Assembly (NCBI RefSeq): GCF_037893015.1
Contig: NC_133666.1
Span: 620,229,156 to 620,293,155 of the forward strand
Direction of reading: 5' to 3'
Origin: Macrotis lagotis
Lineage: Eukaryota > Chordata > Mammalia > Peramelemorphia > Peramelidae
Length of the DNA: 64,000 nucleotides
Below are positions 37,901 through 46,400 of the stretch, in pieces; position 1 is the first letter of the stretch, and each line of letters opens with the position of its first letter. The position numbers and the translations under genes were made by a program. The notes beneath the pieces were generated by a model. It was not told the origin of the DNA. It made no database searches and was given only the letters and a program-made list of their open reading frames with translations.

Positions 37901-40377
37901 AACTAAAAAGCCCTTAAGACCTAACACTCTTCATTTCTCATGGTTTTTTTGCCCAAAACCCACTAGCATTCATGGTCCTTCATAGCCTGTCACTTCCCCA
38001 TCTCCCACCATTCCTCTCTACATAATCTAAATTTCTGACAGACCACTCTACTCTCTCTTCCCTGAACATTTCCTGCCTTTGCTTGCTCCCTAGTTGTCTT
38101 TTCAAGCCTCACTTATTTGCACAGGCTATTCCCATGTCTATAATGTCCTCCATCCTCACTCCTCTACCTTGTAGAATTTAATTCCAAGGTTTCAAACCTT
38201 GGTGCCTTGGAGGATGGTTGTACCAGTAATAGAAGCAGCATGGGTTTTGAGGACAGTTTGTAAATTCTGTTTGGAACTGTTGAGTTGGAGGTGCCATTGA
38301 GACTCCCAAGTAGAGGTGTCAAGCAGATAGTTGGCAACGTGGAACTAGAACTTAGATGAACAAAGTAATCTGTCAAAGAAAAATATTTCTACTGAGACAG
38401 TACTTTTACATTTTAAGGCTTAAGTCTGTCAGAAACAAATAAATTACTCAGGTACCACCTCACATCTGTTAAAAATGACAACTACTAGATGAGATGAGGG
38501 AAAAATAGTTATACTAACATGGATGGAATAGTGAACTGGTCCAACTATTCTGGAGAACAATCTGGAACTATGCCCAAAGGATTATAAAACAGTGCATACC
38601 TTTTGACCCTGCAATACCACTACCAGATCTATAACTTGAAGAGATCAAAGAAAAAAAGAAAAGGATCCATAGGTACAAAAATATGGCAGCTCTTTTTGTG
38701 GTGGTAAAAAATTGGAAATTGAAGAGATGTTCATCAGTTGGGGAATGGCTAAAAAAGTTGCGGTATATGATTGCAATGGAATGCTATTGTGCTTTGGGAA
38801 ATGACGAGGAGGGTGGTTTCAAAAAAACATGACAAGGTCTGTATGAACTGAAGCAAAGTAAGGAGATGAACCAGGAGATTAATGTGCATAGTAACAGCAA
38901 AATTGTAATTATGATCAACTATGAAAGACTGAAATGATCCAAGACAATTCCAAAGGATTCATGATAAAAAAAGTGTTGTCTCCAGAGAGAGAACTGATTA
39001 ACTCTGAGTGTAAATTGAAATCAATTTTTCTCACTTTAGTTTTCTTGCTTTTTTAAAAAAAGAAGTACAGTTAAAATGAGAATGTTTTGCATGATTTCAC
39101 ATGTATACTTGATATTTTATTTGCCTTCTTAGTAGGTGGAGGAGAGAGTGAGAGGAGGAGCAGTTATTACTCAAAATTTAAAAAGGAAAGAAGTTAATAA
39201 AAATTTTTAAAAAGGTATTAAAACATAAAAAAATTGTATTTAATTTATCATTAATTTCACATCCAATGGGGTATCTAGGTAGCACAGTGGATAGAGCACC
39301 TGCCCTGGAGTCAGGAGGCCCTGAGTTCAAATCCAGCTTCAGACACTTAATAATAATTACCTAGCTGTGTGGCCTTAGGCAAGCCACTTAGCCCTATTGC
39401 CTTAAATAAATAAATTTTTTTTTTAAATTTCACATCCAAGCTATTTCTAATTTAGAGAGGGAACTAGCAAATGGTATAGTCCCCCATACTTGCCAACATG
39501 ACTTTCTGCCCTAAGATGATTTTGGGTGATAGTTACAGACATCCTGAATAAGGAAAAAACATGTTAAAAAAATAATTCAAGAAGAGCTGAGAAATCCAGT
39601 CTTTATCTCATTCCTCTTGAACCACTCCCTTCAAGAATCAGTGGGGCTCTTGGGGCAGCTAGGTGGCATAGTGGATAAAGCACTGGCCCTGGAGTCAGGA
39701 GTACCTGGGTTCAAATCCAGTCTCCAACACTTAATAATTACCCAGCTGTGTGGTCTTGGGCAAGCCACTTAACCCCATTTGCCTTGCAAAAAAAAAAAAA
39801 AAGAATCAATGGGGCTCCATGAAATAAAGAATAGGGTTATTTATAGCAGCTCTGTTCTGGAGGAGGGAGCTGGAGATTGGGGGATGCCCAGTGGTTGAGG
39901 AATGACTGAACAAATTGTGGTAGGTGTTTGAGATGAAATGCTGTTCTGTTATGGGAAACAGGATGCTCTCTGTAAAAAACTTACCTAATTAGATGCAATG
40001 GGAAATGTACTCCATACAAAATAACAGCAATATTACAGGATGATCAGCTGTAAATGACCTACCTTTTCTCAACAATTCTGGGACCCCAGAGAACCTGAAG
40101 AACTTATGATAAAAAATGCTTTCCGGGGCGGCTAGGTGGCATAGTGGATAAAGCACCAGCCTTGGAGTCAGGAGTACCTGGGTTCAAATCTGGTCTCAAA
40201 CACTTAATAATTACCTAGCTGTGTGGCCTTGAGCAAGCCACTTAACCCCATCTGCCTTGCAAAAAACCTTAAAAAAAAAAAAAGAATGCTTTCCATCCCA
40301 AACACAGAGCTGATGATACCTGAATACAGACTGAGTCATACTTTTGTCTTTCCACTTTATTTTTCTTGAGGTTTCTC

Positions 40378-40424
<47 letters not shown>

Positions 40425-43400
40425 GAGGGGGGTTATGTTTACTATTATGATATGACTATTGTAGTAATGTTTTCGATGCTACACATTTTTAACCTATGCC
40501 AAGTAACTTGCTTTCTCAGTAAGGGGGCATGGAGTGGGAGGAATGGCAAGAATTTGGAGCTCAAGGTTTTGGAAGTAAATGTTGAAACTTGTTTTTGCAT
40601 GTAGCTGGGGAAAAAAAATTAAAAATAAAAAAAAAATTCTGAACTTCAAAAACTAAAGAATCAATGGGGCTCTTCCAGAGATGTATACTGAAAATCTACA
40701 TTGAATAGGAGTTTCAGACTGGCTGCCTCCCCTTCCAAGGACAATTCCCTAGTTGAGTCCAAATCTTTATCCCTTCAGAAGAGGAAAAAGCAATGATTTT
40801 AATTAGTCAAATTTAGCTATCAAGTTTAATGCAGTTCTCAAAAAAAAAAGCTTTAACTTTTGTTATATTCACCTGTTTAAAAAGAAAAAAAAGTCTAGAA
40901 AGGGTTTAAGGCTAGAGAAATATTGTTTCATAATATTTCTAGAGAAATGAAAAAAAGGAGGTTTTTAATGTGATTTCCCAGGTTGCACCCAGACATAATT
41001 CTCATGAGTCCTAAGAGAAGGGTCCTTTCTTTACACAGGCCTTGATGACCCTGCTCCAGGGAGAACGGTTCAGAACTCTAAGCTCCATCATTGTGTACTG
41101 CAACCGGAGGGATGAGACAGTTCGCGTGGCTGCACTAATCCGCACTTGTCTTCAGGAGTCTCAGCACCTAGAACGTTCTGAGGAATGCACAGGACCCAAA
41201 GGTGAGTCTTTGAGAGAAGCAAACTCTACTGAGTTTGGTGAAGATTGTAGGACTGAGCTAAAGTGAACCAAGAATGATGGTAGTTTTAAAGCACTTAACA
41301 AATCTTATTTGGTCCTTACTGTAGCCCTGGAAGATTGGTGCTGTTATTATTCTCATTCCATAGTCTAGGAATGAGGCAGAAAGAGGTTAAGTGACTTGCC
41401 CAGCATCACACATCAGTTAGTGTCTGAGACACGATTCAAACTCAGGTCTTCCCAACTCCAGGTCCTGTACACTTTCCCCTACATGACCTGGTCTAACCAC
41501 CTCACTTGAGAGAAGAGTCAGCCAAAGCCCAGAAGTGAAGTAATTTGTTTAATAAGATCAGGAAAAATACTCTATTCCCACCAGCCTTGGTTGGTCCTTC
41601 TAATCTTAGCCCCTCCTCTACGAGGAAAAACCTAGCACCCAGGCTCAGCCAGAGTGAGAAGAGAGCACTTGCTCCACATGTCCTGGTCCAACCATTGGAC
41701 CATAGGTCATATAGCTCTGGCTATGCTCCCAGAATGGCTTTTCCCACAAATTAGGAATACTGAATCCACTCTGTAATGGAGTGGAAAGAGGCACCAAAGC
41801 ATCCCTGTAAGTGTGTTACCTTGTAAGGTGTCTTAACCTTGGAACCAGAAGTCCAGAGTCTGACTTCCAGCTCTAATTTGTGCTGTAGATGAGTCCCTTG
41901 TTCAATGTGGAGTATGTACTAGATGGTCTCCAAATTCCAAGATACTATAATTCTCTCCAAGTCTGTTTCTTCCTATGTCATCAAAGGGAAATAATATCCA
42001 CTAAAGTACTATATAAATACTGTGATTACTCATCATCACAATTCTTTGAGCGGATGATTTGTTATTCATAAACCTGCCTCCCAGCGTCTGTTCCTTCTTG
42101 CAGGGCGGCTGCCAGAGGCTGTGGCAGAGGCTTATCATGCAGGCCTGTCAGCTTCAGAACGTCGGCGGATACAGCAGGCCTTCATGCAGGGCCGGCTGCG
42201 GGTAGTGGTTGCCACAGTGGCCTTTGGGATGGGGCTGGACCGGCCAGATGTACGGGCAGTGCTGCACCATGGGCTCCCTGGAAGCATTGAAAACTATGTG
42301 CAGGAGATCGGGCGGGCTGGGCGGGATGGACTGCCGGCCCACTGCCACCTCTTTCTGCAGCCCCAGGTCAGTCCCCTGAACTGATCCCCTCAGGCATTGT
42401 TTCTGCCTTTCAGGACCTCCCCTTCCTTCTGCATAGAACTTAGGAGGGATGGTGGGGGGACTTTCAAGTCCCTGGACGTGGGCCTTGTCCCATGACCCTC
42501 TTGATCTTAGTCATTGATCTTGGGCATTCCTTGGCTCCTCTTCAGTAAGAATACTTGGGAAGAGGATTGCCGGATCCCACTTTTCTTCTAACTACAGGGA
42601 GAAGATCTCCGAGAACTGCGCAGACACATCTATGCTGACACTGTAGACTACTTGACTCTCAAGAAACTGGTACAAAGGGTATTTCCCCCGTGCACCTGTT
42701 CAAAGGTCCTCCAACAGCTGCAAGTGCTGGTAGGTTTGAGGATGGAAGGCCATCAATTCAGAAGTCTTTATCCCATCTGATTTGGGAGCAAGAGAGATGA
42801 TCGCTGTTGGATGGGGGACTAGGGGGTTAATTCTGGTACTTCTTTAGTCCCAGGTGCTATGTGTCCTATAGTCCTGTGGGGAAGAAGCTCTACTTGTGGA
42901 GCCCTGGTGATTTTGTTGGGCTGGGGAGGTGTCTTCCCGCAGGATGCTGAGGTGAGCAATGGAGAGATCCTGGAGGCCCAAGAGAAAGAAAACTCTGCTC
43001 ACTCTATACAAGAGATGCAAGAAGTACCTAACTCAGGAAGGCAGGGTATACAGAATACTGGTTCCCAGGAAGAAAGTGAGGTTCCTGCCAATGTCCAGAG
43101 AGCCTGCCCAGGCCATGAGCGTGCCCTCTCTATTCAGCAAATGGTAGAAGCTCTGGACATGTGTGAAGAGGGTAAGACCTTGAAATTTTGTCTGCTAGAC
43201 AAAAGCCCTAATCCTGATTTCATTTCACTATTAACAATAATCTCAGGGGGCAGCTAGGTGGCACAGCGGATAGAACACAGGCCCTGGAGTCAGGAGGACC
43301 TGAGTTCAAATGTGACCTCGGTCAAATCACTTAATCCCATTGCCTCCCCCCCAAAACAAAACAAAACATAATCTCCTCAGTTTCTGTTAAAAGTGGTAGA

Positions 43401-46400
43401 AGTGCTATGGAAGCTTGAGAAAGGTAGTGACTTGTCCATGGTTACTGTCAGATGCAAGACTCAAAGGTCCAAGCACCGTGTTCTTTTCCCACTGTCATGC
43501 ATTTCAGAGGATCATAGACTTTAAAGTTAAGTCAGCACACACTGATTAAGCACTGAGGAGACAACAAAAAGTTTAAAAAACCACCTCTACTGTCAAGAAG
43601 CTTGATGGACTAATGGGGAAGACCATGGGAGATAACAGGGCAAACATGATATATACTAGATAAATTAGAGATAATCAACAGAAAGAAGTCACTAGTCTTG
43701 AGAGGAAATCAGGACAGACTTTTCCTAGAAAGCAGAAAGCCAGGCAGAGAAAGAAAAAGAATTCCAGGCCTGGGAGATAGCCTGTGAAAATGGACATGGA
43801 GAACCTGGAGCTTAATGTATGAAGAACTGCAAGGCAAGAATCACAGAGCATGTGGGGAGTCAGGTAATAGAGTGGAAGAGTAAGAGGGAGTCAGGGGATG
43901 AAAAGAGAAGAGTTTATATTTGGTCCTAAAGGTAAACAGGAGTCACTGGATGTTGCTGAATGGGAAGGTGGCAACCCAGCAGCAGAATGGAGGTGGATGG
44001 ACATAGGAGGGGACAGGCAGCAGGGAGATCAACCAGTAGGAGTTAAGATGTGAGGGGATGAGAGTGGTGTACCACATCTGGGTGGTGGCAGAATAGCACC
44101 AAGAGATAATTATGAAGGTAGAAATCAACAGGATTTGATCTCAGACTGCATATGAAAAGTGAGAGTGAGGAGTTAAGGGTGACCCAATTAGGGGCATCTA
44201 GCTGGTGCAGTGGATAGAGCACCTGGAGTCAGGAGGACCTGAGTTCAAATCTGACCTCAGACACTTAATAATTTACCTAGTTGGTATGGCCTTGGGCAAG
44301 TCACTTAACCCCATTGCCTTGCAAAAAGAAAAAGCAAAACAAAACAAAAAGAATGACCCAATTGCAAGGCAGGGTGACTGGGAGGCTGGTAGTGTCAACA
44401 AGATGGGGTCAGTAGGAAGAGGGGAAAAGTTTAGGAGGAAAGATAAATGGGTTGTTTTGGATGTGTTGAGTTTAAAATATGAATGGGATATCCAATGGAC
44501 ATTTGAATATGGGAGACTGGGCATTAGGACTAGATATGTAGACTCATCAGCATAAAGATAATTGAATCCATGGGAGCTAATGAGATCATCAATGAAAATA
44601 AGTAGTAGAGTCTTAAGGCACTCATAATTAGTAGGCATGATCTAGAAGGAGATTGAATGGAGAAGACTGGACATCTAATCTCTCACTTTGCATGAAACTA
44701 AATGATATGAGGAAATTGGCTCAGAGTTAGGGTATTTGCCCCCAGTGTCCCAAGTAGTATCTATGTTGGTCAGTCTTTCTCTTACACTGCTTTGGCCTCC
44801 TCTTTCTTCCCCATGAACCTGACTACCAGACAGATCTCTGTCAATAGCCTAGGGAAAAGGGCAGGACCTGGGGTCAGGATCTCTTATATCTCCCACAGTT
44901 GCACCCTTTTTGCCTTTTGCCAGCCATTGAAACACTGCTCTGCTATCTGGAGCTACACCCTAAGAATTGGCTGAAGCTGCTGACCCCGACCTTTGCTGCT
45001 TGCCATTTGAAATGCTATGGTGGGCCCCCACAGCTCCAGGCCTTGGTTAAGAGGTAAAAAGATCATGTAGCCAATAAGCCACAAGAGTTGGGTGGCTCTG
45101 AATCACATCTGCCTCTGATTTGAGGTTTGGCCTCTCTAGTGGCTTTGGGTGTAAGGATGCCATTAAATGAAGGTAGGACAAAGATCTGTTCAATGTGTTT
45201 GGCATCCCCTAGAGAACTAGACCTTTTTACAGATGGTTGGGGGGGTAGTTTAGGGACCAGAGAGCCAAAGCAGGCCTCTTTCTCCCTATTATTCATGGCA
45301 GGTGCCCACCTGTAGCTGTGGCCCTTGCTCGACAGCAGGCAGCCAAGGCCAAGGACAGGAACTCCCTAGACTTCAACGTGGTAGAGTTGGCTGATTCCAT
45401 GGGCTGGGAAGCAGCCCTTGTGCGGCGTACCCTCAACCAGCTGCAGTGGGAAGCAGCTCCTGGAAAGGGTAAATGGCTATCTATGGGCTCTTCCCTTGTC
45501 TGTACTCTGCCTCTTCTAGCATTTAACCTTTTAGACTAAGATGTGAAAGGTTTACAGTGAGGCTCTCTTCTCTAGATATTTATATTCTACATGGAAAAAG
45601 ACTTCCTGATAGGACCCTCTTGGGGGAATGAGACTGTGTCTGGGACAAGACCTGCAGGTAGCTAGGATGTGACCCCTGTATTTTCTCTTGATGCAGGCAC
45701 GGCTCATCGTTCAGGGGTACTGGTAGAGTTTGGAGACCTGTCATTCCATATGCAATCCCCAGGGGACCTGACAGCCTTTGAGCAGGATGAAATCTGTGAC
45801 TTTCTGTATCAGCGTATCCAGGATCGAGAAAGGGAAGCTCTGGCCCAGTTACGGGCCACCTTCCAGGCCTTCCAAAGGTGAGGAGTACTTAGGGCCAGGG
45901 ACTGAGGGTACTGTTGTGCCCCACCTCTTTCTGAAGCCTTCCTCTCCTCTCCTCCCTGGAGCCTGGAAGGAGGAGACTGCTTGGAACTGGTTGTGCCTAC
46001 CTCTTTTAATGTACTTCATGGGGGAAGGGTTGGGTCCTAGAGGGTGGGGGTAGAACTACCCAGCACATGTTGGCACTTGGAAGCCCTGTGACTGTTTTCT
46101 TCAACATGTGTTCTGCCCTGTTCTTAGGGTGGCGTTTCCCAGCTGCGGGCCCTGCCTAGAGCATGCAGATGAAGGAAGGAGTGACCAGTTGAAGCTGCTA
46201 CTCACCCAATACTTTGAAGAGGGGACAGCAGCACTTCTTGAGGGTCAATTTGGGGAACACAATGAGCAGGACCATGACTTTGGTCAGGCCAGAGTGAGTG
46301 TCATTAACCTCCAAAGTCAAAGCCCCTCCCTTGGAAAAGAACTAGGCTTGGCTGCACCTTGGGAAGCAGATAGAAAACTTCTCCTTAGCGGGGCCCCAGA

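Larger units (their letters stand above)
39828..40640 (+). mobile_element. L1 3' end with nested SINE and (TG)n
   Basis: L1 ORF2 end and 3' UTR remnants (GGGGATGCCCAGTGGTTGAG, TTGTTTTTGCATGTAGCTGG). Interrupted at 40124-40283 by a SINE, and carrying the (TG)n tract at 40380. Confidence 0.7.
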
